Source of the DNA: Massilia terrae
Lineage (GTDB): Bacteria > Pseudomonadota > Gammaproteobacteria > Burkholderiales > Burkholderiaceae_D
DNA length: 64,000 nt
Reading direction: 5' to 3'
NCBI RefSeq assembly: GCF_024753145.1
Contig: NZ_JANUGU010000007.1
Span: 233,621-297,620, forward strand
The position numbers and the translations under genes were made by a program. Shown here piece after piece: positions 24,032-32,030 of the stretch. The notes under the pieces are model-generated. The model searched no databases. It was not told where the DNA came from and was given only the letters and a program-made list of their open reading frames with translations. The stretch's first letter is position 1. Each line of letters opens with the position of its first letter.

Positions 24032-24766
24032 TCACCTCCTGCGCAGCTTCGTAAACCGCGCCGGCTCCCACTCCCTCATCGCCAACAGCAATCCGGCCCC
24101 GCGCCGCTTCGGCAACGGCGACGCCAAACTCTCCTCGTGCAGCTGCGCGAACCGCGCCTTCACCTGCCGCAGCTCCGCCCGCATCCTCTCGATCGCCGCC
24201 TCGGTCAGCATCCCGTGCGTAAAATCCAGCGACTCCGCGCCCTGTTCGAACCTGCTCGCCAAAAAATCATCCATGCCATCGCGCCGGAAGTACTGCCGTA
24301 TCGGCCCGCCCGCGATCCAGTCGAAATCGCGCGCCACCGCCAGCCTGATGCGGTTGCCCGGCATGAGCGCAATCAGCCGCAGGCGATCCAGCCGGGCGAG
24401 CCGCTGGATGCACTCCGCCTCGCTGACCTGATACACCGTGACGATGTCCTGCATGGACCAGTGATTCAGCGCACACACCGCCACCAGCAGCAGCTTGGGA
24501 TCGGACACCAGCTCCTGCTCCTGCGCCTCGGTCAGCACGCGCAGCTGCTCCTCCGCGCGCGCTGCTTCCTGCGCGAGTTCGGCCACGGTGAAGCCGAGCA
24601 GGTTGCAGGCCTGGACCAGCCGGTCGAGCGCAAACGATTCGGACGCAAACAGGCGCTTCACGCTCGCTTCGGACAAATCGAGCGCCTCCGCCACATCGCG
24701 ATAGGTCTTGCCCTGCAGTTTGAGCTGCCGCTTGAGCGTATTGAGTAGTTGGGTGACTTCGGACAT
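24032..24766 (-). CDS. XRE-type helix-turn-helix regulator
   Basis: 244 residues from the ATG at 24766. The N-terminal HTH (about residues 8-45) contains LKLQGKTYRDVAEALDLSEA and SVKRLFASES, a Cro/C1-type domain. The rest is helical with no recognised ligand domain: VSDPKLLLVAVCALNHWSMQ and DIVTVYQVSEAECIQRLARL suggest a second HTH-like region. This HTH plus helical C-terminal layout occurs in uncharacterised proteobacterial regulators. The perfect dyad at 24773-24793 just upstream suggests autoregulation. Confidence 0.75.
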   Translation of the reverse strand: MSEVTQLLNTLKRQLKLQGKTYRDVAEALDLSEASVKRLFASESFALDRLVQACNLLGFTVAELAQEAARAEEQLRVLTEAQEQELVSDPKLLLVAVCALNHWSMQDIVTVYQVSEAECIQRLARLDRLRLIALMPGNRIRLAVARDFDWIAGGPIRQYFRRDGMDDFLASRFEQGAESLDFTHGMLTEAAIERMRAELRQVKARFAQLHEESLASPLPKRRGAGLLLAMREWEPARFTKLRRR

Positions 24767-24772
24767 CGTGTC

Positions 24773-24793
24773 TGGTATCAAAGGTCGATACCA
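24773..24793. promoter_or_regulatory. Inverted repeat upstream of XRE regulator
   Basis: TGGTATC-AAAGGTC-GATACCA, perfect 7-base arms, 6 bases upstream of the regulator start. This position suits an autorepressor operator. Confidence 0.55.
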
Positions 24794-24837
24794 CAACAGT
24801 AAAGAATCGCGACTTTCCGCGCAAGCCGCCAATGTGA

Positions 24838-25116
24838 AGACCAGCCGATGCATGCTGGCGGCTCACCGCCACATGGGAAGCGCTCCCGCTGCTTCTCATC
24901 CCGGCATGGCACTGGCTCCACCGCGCGCCGCGTAAAGACAAGCTGGCGCTCGCCGCCGCCCTGCTGCTTTACGTGCTCGCAAAACTGGCCGAACTGGCGG
25001 ACCTCCAGCTCCTCGCCGTGCTGCACATCGTCAGCGGCCACACCCTCAAGCACCTGCTTGCAAGCGGCGCCGCCGCCATCATCGTTGCGCGGCTGGTCCG
25101 GCGCACCGTCGCACTA
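24838..25116 (+). pseudogene. C-terminal remnant of a ceramidase-like membrane protein
   Basis: The frame opened by the stop at 24835 has no start codon with a ribosome site, yet reads as membrane protein: WEALPLLLIPAWHWLHRAPR, LALAAALLLYVLAKLAELAD, LQLLAVLHIVSGHTLKHLLA, SGAAAIIVARLVRR. The VSGHTLKHLLA phrase with its two His residues is the C-terminal signature of small ceramidase-like integral membrane proteins of Burkholderiales. Only about the last 85-90 codons remain; the N-terminal spans are missing and the 3' end overlaps the EamA gene. Interpreted as a gene truncated by a 5' deletion. Confidence 0.6.
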
Positions 25117-25545
25117 GAACATGATGATGACGACCGAGCCGGCCACGATCAGCGCTCCGCCGAGCGCCACCTGCCAGGTCAGCTGCTCGCCTGCGAACGC
25201 GATGCCCAGCAGGATTGCCATCGCGACCGACAGCTTGTCGATCGGAGCCACCTTGCTGACCGGACCTAGCTGCAAGGCGCGGTAATAACAGAGCCACGAC
25301 AGCCCGGTCGCGATCCCCGACAGGACCAGGAACACCCAGCTGTACGGCGAGATGTTGTCCGGCTTCTGCCACTCCGAGCGCATCGACAGGATCCCCGCCG
25401 TGACCAAGAGGATCACGATGGTGCGGATGAAGGTCGCCATATTCGAATTGATACCGGCCACGCCAAGTTTGCCGAACAAGGCGGTCAGCGCCGCGAAAAA
25501 AGCCGATCCAAGCGCGAACACGACCCAGCTGGGATAAGAATTCAT
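25114..25545 (-). CDS. Single-domain EamA/DMT family transporter
   Basis: 143 residues with five hydrophobic segments, starting MNSYPSWVVFALGSAFFAAL (ATG at 25545, TTTGGAGTCCCC upstream). Features of the EamA half-transporter: ALFGKLGVAGINSNMATFIR, YSWVFLVLSGIATGLSWLCY, YRALQLGPVSKVAPIDKLSV and a final LTWQVALGGALIVAGSVVII. Normal EamA proteins contain two such domains; this one-domain type (about 140 residues) probably works as a dimer and exports or imports small metabolites. The substrate is unknown. Confidence 0.85.
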   Translation of the reverse strand: MNSYPSWVVFALGSAFFAALTALFGKLGVAGINSNMATFIRTIVILLVTAGILSMRSEWQKPDNISPYSWVFLVLSGIATGLSWLCYYRALQLGPVSKVAPIDKLSVAMAILLGIAFAGEQLTWQVALGGALIVAGSVVIIMF

Positions 25546-25740
25546 GGGGACTCCAAAGGTCAGCAGTGATAATTCCTGCCATTTTCGCATTGAAGCGCGG
25601 CCTGCACCCGGCGCCCTCAAATTGCCGAGGTCGGGGCGGATACCCGGTCTTATCCACGTTAAGACCCGGCGACCCCGAACCTATAATCGCGGTTCCACTA
25701 CAGTCCCGTCACGCGTCCAGTGACTGCTTTTTAAGTTTTC

Positions 25741-27009
25741 ATGTTAATTACCGCTACTCCGCAGGAATCGGAAGCAATGCTGCAGATGCCCGCCCGCGTC
25801 GCCGAACGCGCGCAGGCGGAATTCATCGGCCTGGCGCCGATCCTGCGCATGAGTATTAATGGCGGAGACCTGCGCGGTCTGGCGCAACTGCTGCTCGACG
25901 CCGCCGGCCGCGACGAAAATAACGCCTGCCTGTGGATGAACCTCGCCACCGCGATGTTCGCGCTCGAACTGGAGCAGCCCGGCAGCGCCGTTCAGCAGCA
26001 GGCCCTGTCGATGCAGCGCACCTACACGCGCGCCTCGAGCCGGGCGACCAATTTTCGCCTGCTGATGCTGATGGCACCGGGGAACCTGGCCGAGAACACA
26101 CCGATCGACTGCCTGCTCGAAGATTCGCCGGTCGAACTGACCTGCCACTTCGTCTCCCCCGACGAACTGTTTCCGACGCCGCTGCCGGAACACGACGCGC
26201 TGCTGGTCGCGTTCTCGGACAGCGCCGCCAACTCGCCGCTGCTGGAACGCCTCTCTCCTATCCTCGACCAATGGCCGCGGCCCGTGATCAACCGTCCCGC
26301 CTTCATCGCCAACACGGAGCGCAGCCGCGCAAGCCAGCTGCTGCAGGGCGTGCCTGGACTGCTGATGCCGCCCACTTACCCACTGCCGCGCGCCGCCGTC
26401 GAAAGCGCGGCGCTGGCGCAGGGCGACAGCTGCGGCCCGGCCGCCTTCCCGATCATCATTCGTCCGCTCGGATCGCAAGCGGGCCACGAACTCGAACGGA
26501 TCGCCGACGCGCAGGCACTGGCCGGCTATATGGAACGAGTCCACGCGCCCGCGCTGTACGTGTCGCCCTTCGTCGACTACAGCGGCGACGACGGCCGGTT
26601 CAGGAAGATCCGCGTCGCGCTGCTCGATGGCGTTCCTTACGTGAGCCACATGGCGGTGTCGTCCAACTGGATGGTGCACTACCTGAACGCCGGCATGTAC
26701 GAAGACGCCGCCAAACGCCGCGAAGAAGAAGCCTTCATGGACCGCTTCGACGCGTTCGCCCAGCGCCATGCGGTGGCCCTGCGCGCGATCCACGAACGCT
26801 GCGGCCTGGATTACCTGTGCATCGACTGCGCCGAAACGCGAGACGGCCAGTTGCTCATCTTCGAGATCGACCACGTGATGGTGGTGCACTCGATGGACTC
26901 GCTGGCGCTGTTCCCGTTCAAGCACGTGCACATGGCAAAGCTGCATCACGGATTCGAAGACTACCTGTACCGGCTGCGCGCGGCCGCGACTGAAAGCGAA
27001 CAAACATGA
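25741..27009 (+). CDS. ATP-grasp enzyme of unknown substrate, helical N-terminal domain
   Basis: 422 residues. The N-terminal part (about 20-110) is helical and resembles a degenerate tetratricopeptide pair (LLLDAAGRDENNACLWMNLA). The central and C-terminal parts carry ATP-grasp features: FPIIIRPLGSQAGHELERI (ATP-lysine position occupied by Arg), LYVSPFVDYSGDDGRFRKIR, ALLDGVPYVSHMAVS, and the metal-binding DYLCIDCAETRDGQLLIFEI followed by Asp-His. ATP-grasp enzymes join a carboxylate to an amine via an acyl phosphate. No named subfamily. The stop overlaps the start of the SerC paralogue (ATGA), so the two are translationally coupled. Confidence 0.7.
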   Translation: MLITATPQESEAMLQMPARVAERAQAEFIGLAPILRMSINGGDLRGLAQLLLDAAGRDENNACLWMNLATAMFALELEQPGSAVQQQALSMQRTYTRASSRATNFRLLMLMAPGNLAENTPIDCLLEDSPVELTCHFVSPDELFPTPLPEHDALLVAFSDSAANSPLLERLSPILDQWPRPVINRPAFIANTERSRASQLLQGVPGLLMPPTYPLPRAAVESAALAQGDSCGPAAFPIIIRPLGSQAGHELERIADAQALAGYMERVHAPALYVSPFVDYSGDDGRFRKIRVALLDGVPYVSHMAVSSNWMVHYLNAGMYEDAAKRREEEAFMDRFDAFAQRHAVALRAIHERCGLDYLCIDCAETRDGQLLIFEIDHVMVVHSMDSLALFPFKHVHMAKLHHGFEDYLYRLRAAATESEQT

Positions 27010-28118
27010 AAATGCTCACCCCGAACCAGCTCAACAGCCTGAACTTCTCCGGCGGCCCCGGCGCCCTGCCCGAGACGGTGCTCGACCAGGTGCGCGAGGC
27101 CATCGTGTCGGTGCCGGACGTCGGCCTGTCGATCCTCGGCATCAGCCACCGGTCCGACTGGTTCGCTTCCGTGGTCGCGGAACTGGAGACCAATATCCGC
27201 GTGCTGCTCGGCCTGGACAAGGGTTACCGCGTGCTGTTCCTCCAAGGCGGCGCGACCCAGCAGTTCTCGATGGTGCCGATGAATCTCCTGCGCGGCAGCC
27301 CGGTCGCGGCGCAATACCTGCACACCGGTTACTGGAGCGGCAAGGCGCTGCCGGAAGCGCGGCGCGAAGGTCCGGTGCAAGTGGCGTGGAGCGGCGAAGC
27401 GAGCGGCTTCTCGCACCTGCCCACCGACGCCGAACTCGCGCTCGACGCCGACGCGCCCTACCTGCACTACATCTCCAACGAGACCGTCGAGGGCCTGCAG
27501 TTCCACCGCGTGGTGGGCCGCGACGACGTGCCGCGCATCTGCGACATGTCGTCCGACTTCCTCTCGCGCCCCGGTGAATTCGACCGTTTCTCGCTGATCT
27601 ACGCGCACGCCCAGAAAAACATCGGCCCGGCCGGCGTAACCGTCGTCGTGCTGCGCGACGAGCTGCTGCAAAAGATGCGCGGCGACGTTCCCACCTTCCT
27701 CGATTACCGCGCGCAGGCCGACGCCAACTCGGTGCTGAACACGCCGCCGGTGTTTGCGATCTACGTGATCTTGCTCGTCACGCGCTGGCTGCGTGACGAA
27801 GCCGGCGGCCTGCCGGGCATCGCGGCGAAGAACGCGAAAAAGGCCGAGGTGCTGTACAAGGCGCTCGACGCGAGCCGCGGCTTCTATCGCGGTCGCGCCG
27901 CCGCAGCGGACCGCTCGCTGATGAACGTTGTGTTCACGCTGCCCGGAAGCGATGTGGAACAGCGCTTCCTCGACGAAGCCGCCGATGCCGGGTTCTCGGG
28001 CCTGAACGGCCACCGCAGCGTGGGCGGCATCCGCGCCTCGATCTACAATGGCCTTGAGCTGTCGGCCGCCGAAATGTTCGCCAACTTCATGGACGATTTC
28101 GCGCGGCGCAATCGCTAA
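27006..28118 (+). CDS. serC: SerC-type phosphoserine aminotransferase paralogue
   Basis: 370 residues. All SerC landmarks are present: NFSGGPGALPETVLDQVREA, SHRSDWF, FLQGGATQQFSMVPMNLL, the PLP Lys204 in HAQKNIGPAG, CDMSSDFLSRP and a C-terminal GHRSVGGIRASIYN. SerC converts 3-phosphohydroxypyruvate and glutamate to phosphoserine. In betaproteobacteria the housekeeping serC normally sits in a pheA/aroA/rpsA cluster; here it is coupled by a 4-base overlap to an ATP-grasp gene, which suggests a dedicated paralogue acting on a related keto acid. This is inference: it could equally be the only serC. Confidence 0.85.
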   Translation: MKMLTPNQLNSLNFSGGPGALPETVLDQVREAIVSVPDVGLSILGISHRSDWFASVVAELETNIRVLLGLDKGYRVLFLQGGATQQFSMVPMNLLRGSPVAAQYLHTGYWSGKALPEARREGPVQVAWSGEASGFSHLPTDAELALDADAPYLHYISNETVEGLQFHRVVGRDDVPRICDMSSDFLSRPGEFDRFSLIYAHAQKNIGPAGVTVVVLRDELLQKMRGDVPTFLDYRAQADANSVLNTPPVFAIYVILLVTRWLRDEAGGLPGIAAKNAKKAEVLYKALDASRGFYRGRAAAADRSLMNVVFTLPGSDVEQRFLDEAADAGFSGLNGHRSVGGIRASIYNGLELSAAEMFANFMDDFARRNR

Positions 28119-28144
28119 CCGCCGGCACTGCCCCCAAACGAAAA

Positions 28145-28231
28145 ACCGTCGTCCCGGCGGAGGCCGGGACCCATAGACCGTTCGCTACTTCGAATAGTCA
28201 GCATGGGTCCCGGCCTTCGCCGGGACGACGG
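28145..28231. repeat. Large inverted repeat of the dispersed hairpin family
   Basis: CCGTCGTCCCGGCGGAGGCC and GGGTCCCGG-type sequences on the left pair with GGGTCCCGGCCTTCGCCGGG and ACGACGG on the right around a 30-base spacer. It separates the SerC paralogue from the convergent prohibitin gene. Close relative of 23926-24015. Confidence 0.7.
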
Positions 28232-28260
28232 ACTTTGGGTTGGCGGTATGAACGAGTGTG

Positions 28261-29049
28261 TTACTTCACATTGACGAACGGGATCGACCCACCCGACACA
28301 TTGGGCAGCTTCCCATCCCACTTCTCGATCGCCATCCTCTGGTTCTCCATTTCGCGCAGGCGAATCAGTTCAGGCGTCACCTGCTGACGCTGCACCGCCA
28401 GCGATTCCGCCTCGGCCCTCGCCTGCGCCACGCGCTGCTTGGCCTCCACCTCGATCCGCTGCAGGTCGCGTTCCGCCTTCAGCTTCAACTGTTCCGCTGT
28501 GGTCTTCGCTTCGATCGCATCGTTGAACGACCTGGAGAAGTTGAAGTTCACGATCGAGAATTCATCCACGACAACGCCATGGCGTGCCAGACGCTCGCGT
28601 AACTGGGTGATGATCTGGTCGCGCACATCGGTGCGCTTGGCGATCAGCTCCTCGGCGGTGAAGCGCGCGGTGACTGCCTTCACGGCCTCCTGCACGGCCG
28701 GGATGATGATGCGCTCACCCGGCTCATTGCCCAGGTCCCGGAACACCGATACCGCGCTCTCGGGCTTGATGTGATAGTTGAGCGCGACGCGGGTGTGCAC
28801 CGTTTGCAGGTCGCGCGACGCGGCATCGCCCTCGCCTTCGCCCTTCTGGATCGAGACATTGACCAGGTTGAGCCTCTGCGCCAGCGGCACGCGGAAATGG
28901 ATCCCCTCGCTCAGCACTTCATTGCTCGGGCTGCCGAAGGTCGTGATCACGCCGCGGTGCCCCGCCGGCACCGTCCCGAATGGCGCCAGCGCGAATAACA
29001 GAACCAGGACGGCAAGCACGGCGACGATCTTGACCGGTATCCCTCTCAT
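28261..29049 (-). CDS. Prohibitin/SPFH family protein
   Basis: 262 residues from the ATG at 29049 (AAAAGGGGATCGAA upstream). A single N-terminal membrane helix (about 5-25) precedes an SPFH domain (VPAGHRGVITTFGSPSNEVL, VHTRVALNYHIKPE, AVKAVTARFTAEELIAKR) and an Ala/Glu/Arg coiled coil (about 170-225) ending in a short tail. Prohibitin-like proteins form ring or cage assemblies at the inner membrane and modulate proteolysis or membrane domains. It is not adjacent to hflX/hflK, so it is not the HflC of the FtsH complex. Confidence 0.88.
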   Translation of the reverse strand: MRGIPVKIVAVLAVLVLLFALAPFGTVPAGHRGVITTFGSPSNEVLSEGIHFRVPLAQRLNLVNVSIQKGEGEGDAASRDLQTVHTRVALNYHIKPESAVSVFRDLGNEPGERIIIPAVQEAVKAVTARFTAEELIAKRTDVRDQIITQLRERLARHGVVVDEFSIVNFNFSRSFNDAIEAKTTAEQLKLKAERDLQRIEVEAKQRVAQARAEAESLAVQRQQVTPELIRLREMENQRMAIEKWDGKLPNVSGGSIPFVNVK

Positions 29050-29358
29050 TTCGATCCCCTTTTCTAGTGATGTCCCAGCAGGCAATGATGCTTGTTGATG
29101 ACAAGTCAATTGTATAGATGAGAACTAGAAAGAAATATCAGAAATTTTGGATAGCTGAGTGCGGAAAACTCGAAGACAGGTTCCCATCAACGAACCAGTC
29201 GTTTATGTGCGCTCAATCCTTAGGCAGAGTTCCCGGCTTTGCCCCCCGGCGCGTCTGACTCAGCACAAACGTAGGCGCATCCTTTTTTAGAAAATGGGAC
29301 GGCTTCATTCAGGCCGACGCATTGGCCGTCCGTTCCAGCATTTTCTAAGGAGCACAAC
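29050..29358. other. Divergent intergenic region with leader hairpin
   Basis: These 309 bases contain no convincing ORF. The notable content is the leader hairpin at 29287-29348 before the EF-hand protein gene; no other regulatory sequence was recognised. Confidence 0.5.
29287..29348 (+). promoter_or_regulatory. Leader stem-loop overlapping ribosome site
   Basis: TTAGAAAATG (29287-29296) is the exact complement of CATTTTCTAA (29339-29348), with inner GGACGG/CCGTCC arms. The right arm runs into TAAGGAGC, so the Shine-Dalgarno sequence of the gene at 29359 touches the stem. It could sequester or expose the ribosome site. Confidence 0.5.
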
Positions 29359-30813
29359 ATGAAACCGGGACTGCAAAGCGACGCACGGAAACCCGCCGCT
29401 GCGATAGCGCTGACGACACTTCTCTACATGGGTGTCACGGCCCAGGCGCAGGCGGAGCAGCCGCCACCGCCCTGCCATCCGAATCCAAATGCGGCCGCCG
29501 ACGTGGCGACGGTGCACAATCGCGGCGACGTCAAGTTCCTGCCCGATGCGCTGCAGGACCGGCTGGAACGCATGGCCAGCCGTCCGCACACCTACCTGCC
29601 GCTGCAGGTCTACGCGGAAGCCGACAAGCCCAGCATGCTGTTCCAGTACTACCTGCTGGACACCAACGGCTTCGAACCCAATCCCTTCACGACGCGCTTC
29701 AAGGGCATTAACGACAAGGCGATGCTCACCGCCACCGGCGGCAATTGCGGGCTGCCCACGATCGCGGCGATCCGCCTCGCGCTGGAACCGAAGCCAGGCC
29801 TGCCGACGGATCCGAACGACATCCGCGCCTTCATCGACGTGTTCTCCGACCTGTCGAACCTCTTCGTCATCAACAACGAAAGCGGCTGGTATGAAGGTTG
29901 GATGATCCACGACGTGGAAGTGCCAAAGCTTGCCGCGCCGCGCAGCGACGGCCACGCGCAGTTCGGCGCCATCACCAAGGCCGACGCCGACGCGCTGTAC
30001 GCCATGGGCTCGCATAACAACGTGCCCGGCCATCTGTTCACGATGGATGGCAAGGCGCCGCGCTTCCCGAGTCCGCACGACCGCTTCCCGGACAAGCAGA
30101 CCAACGTTCTGCCGATCCAGCTGTCGATGGGCGCGATGAACTGCCTGCAGCAGGCCGATTGCCACGGCTACTGGGAGTTCAACTACCAGACCAACTGGAT
30201 ATTCCCGCTGTACGAGCTTCCGTTCACCGGCGGCATTCCGGGAACCTTCGAGGCGGGCAAGATCGGCAGCCTCTCGTCGCTCATTCCGGGTTCCGGTCCG
30301 TCCGGCGTCAGCAACAGCCCGATCGACTATGGCGACGATCCGAACAACGCGGCCCCGCTTGGCGGCGCCGGACCGCGCGACCCGGACCGCTTCGACGCCG
30401 ACGTCGACAGCCAGCGCGAGTATCGCCAGCGCTTCATCCCGAGCGGGCTCGCGAACGAGGTCTTCCTCGACACCTATCTGCGCCTGGCGTCGTTCGAACC
30501 CGGCGTGCCGTTCCCGAAACGCCTGTTCGATGCCTATGCCGCTGAAGTCAAGCGGGTCGACAAGAATGGCGACGGTGTGATTTCGGCTGCGGAGGGCGAC
30601 CCGGATGCATCCAGCGACGGTTTCGCGGACAACACCCGCTTGTTCCTGCCCGCGACCTCGTTCCGCCGCTTCGCCGTCACGCGTGAGATCAACGACGGCT
30701 ATCTCGCACCGCGTTTCGCTCCCAGCCAGCGGGCCTGGGTTCTATCGGGCAATGCGGTAACCGTCAGTCCGGCGGTGGCGGCATCGCAGGGACGCGACGG
30801 CGACGACCGCTGA
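29359..30813 (+). CDS. Secreted protein with EF-hand-like loop, unknown function
   Basis: 484 residues. A long N-terminus ends in an export signal (IALTTLLYMGVTAQAQA, cleavage near residue 32). Near residue 400 the segment DKNGDGVISAAE is a textbook EF-hand calcium loop (Asp, Asn, Asp, Ile, Glu at ligand positions), so calcium binding is likely. The rest is rich in Pro, Asn and aromatic residues (FQYYLLDTNGFEPNPFTTRF, GYWEFNYQTNWIFPLYELPF) and has paired Cys in NCLQQADCHG. It resembles uncharacterised exported proteins, and no family is named. Possibly an extracellular enzyme; monocistronic. Confidence 0.7.
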   Translation: MKPGLQSDARKPAAAIALTTLLYMGVTAQAQAEQPPPPCHPNPNAAADVATVHNRGDVKFLPDALQDRLERMASRPHTYLPLQVYAEADKPSMLFQYYLLDTNGFEPNPFTTRFKGINDKAMLTATGGNCGLPTIAAIRLALEPKPGLPTDPNDIRAFIDVFSDLSNLFVINNESGWYEGWMIHDVEVPKLAAPRSDGHAQFGAITKADADALYAMGSHNNVPGHLFTMDGKAPRFPSPHDRFPDKQTNVLPIQLSMGAMNCLQQADCHGYWEFNYQTNWIFPLYELPFTGGIPGTFEAGKIGSLSSLIPGSGPSGVSNSPIDYGDDPNNAAPLGGAGPRDPDRFDADVDSQREYRQRFIPSGLANEVFLDTYLRLASFEPGVPFPKRLFDAYAAEVKRVDKNGDGVISAAEGDPDASSDGFADNTRLFLPATSFRRFAVTREINDGYLAPRFAPSQRAWVLSGNAVTVSPAVAASQGRDGDDR

Positions 30814-30862
30814 CAGGAGAAATACCTGGCGCACGGCCAGCCGCGTGGCTGGCCGTGACGCA

Positions 30863-31288
30863 TCAGTTGAAACGGCCCGCGATTCCGCCCAGGCTGAAGC
30901 GGCCGGCACCGATCAGGGCCAGCACGGCGCCGGCGGCCAGGTACATCGCTTGCAATTCAAGCGCCCAGCCGCCGGTCTGGTTGAGCGTGAAGAACTGGGT
31001 GGTGTGCACCAGCAGGATCGCGACGATCATATTGATGACGACGACCGCACCGGCAAGCCGCGTATAAACACCGAGGAGGATGAACAGCGGAGCCACAACT
31101 TCGCCGATATACACGAGATAGCCCAGCGCGGCGGGCAGGCCGGCTTGCGCGAGCATGCCGGTGATGAAACCGACGCCGCCAACGAGCTTGGACACGCCGT
31201 GGAACAACAGCAAGGCGGACAGCACAACCCGGAGAACCAGTTTCCCGGCGTCGTCGTTGGTGTTCACAGTGATTTGGTTGGTGTTCAT
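30863..31288 (-). CDS. DoxX family membrane protein
   Basis: 141 residues with four membrane spans. The DoxX pattern is clear: VLRVVLSALLLFHGVSKLVG, GFITGMLAQAGLPAALGYLV, YIGEVVAPLFILLGVYTRLA and the ending GRFSLGGIAGRF. DoxX proteins are small inner-membrane proteins, some linked to quinone- or thiol-dependent redox stress responses. It is 38 bases upstream of the esterase-dioxygenase pair but on the same strand in the opposite order, so it may be transcribed separately. Confidence 0.88.
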   Translation of the reverse strand: MNTNQITVNTNDDAGKLVLRVVLSALLLFHGVSKLVGGVGFITGMLAQAGLPAALGYLVYIGEVVAPLFILLGVYTRLAGAVVVINMIVAILLVHTTQFFTLNQTGGWALELQAMYLAAGAVLALIGAGRFSLGGIAGRFN

Positions 31289-31326
31289 GTTTTTTCCTTG
31301 AGTTTAGGTAGGTCGATGTCCCGGTC

Positions 31327-32016
31327 TTAAGCGCCGAGCTGCTTGTAAAGCCACTGCGTGAAATCGTCGATCATTGCGTGGTCGAGTCCATGCCCGGCCG
31401 GATATTCATGGTATTCCAGCGGCACGCCGAGGCTGGACAGCACGTCCCGCGATTGACGCCCGTATTGGATGCCGAGCACCTGGTCATCCGTTCCATGGCT
31501 CACGAAAGCCTGCACCTTGCCCAGCGCATCGGCCTCCGCCACCTTGGGCAGGACCTCGCGCAGGATGCGTCCGCTGAGGATGCCGAAGCCGGCTACCGAG
31601 GCGGGCCCGGTCAGCGCGACACTGGCGCTCATGATCCCGCCTTGGCTGAAGCCCGCGATCCAGATGCGCTTCGGGTCCACGCCCTGGGTTTCCGGAAGCT
31701 GCCCGATGAATTCGGCCAGCTTGACGCGCGCCAGTTCGGCCTGCTCGGCATTGATCACCGGGCCGGCGCTGGTGAAGCCCACCTGGAACCAGCCGAACTG
31801 CATTGGTCCGAAGGCCAGCGGGCCACGCACCAGGATCACGGCCAGCCGCGGATCCAGGCGCTGTGCCAGGTCGATGAAGCCGGCCTCGTTGGCGCCGACC
31901 CCGTGCAATAGCAGCAGGCACGGCGCCGGTTGGCTCGGCACTCCGCGCGGCCGGCGGATCCGGTACGAAAGGCCGGAGACCGGCTCCCGCAATACCTCGT
32001 TCAGCTCGTCAGTCAT
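31327..32016 (-). CDS. Alpha/beta-hydrolase, carboxylesterase/phospholipase type
   Basis: 229 residues from the ATG at 32016 (GAGGAGAAGGGC upstream; the open frame beyond it lacks coding character). Carboxylesterase features: oxyanion LLLLHGVGANEAGF, nucleophile elbow GFSQGG, the acid Asp in SHGTDDQVL, and the catalytic His in PAGHGLDHAM. It hydrolyses short carboxylic esters. It starts 14 bases after the stop of the dioxygenase gene on the same strand, so the two form an operon in which ring cleavage of an aromatic diol and ester hydrolysis may act on one substrate. Confidence 0.88.
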   Translation of the reverse strand: MTDELNEVLREPVSGLSYRIRRPRGVPSQPAPCLLLLHGVGANEAGFIDLAQRLDPRLAVILVRGPLAFGPMQFGWFQVGFTSAGPVINAEQAELARVKLAEFIGQLPETQGVDPKRIWIAGFSQGGIMSASVALTGPASVAGFGILSGRILREVLPKVAEADALGKVQAFVSHGTDDQVLGIQYGRQSRDVLSSLGVPLEYHEYPAGHGLDHAMIDDFTQWLYKQLGA

Positions 32017-32030
32017 GCCCTTCTCCTCGT

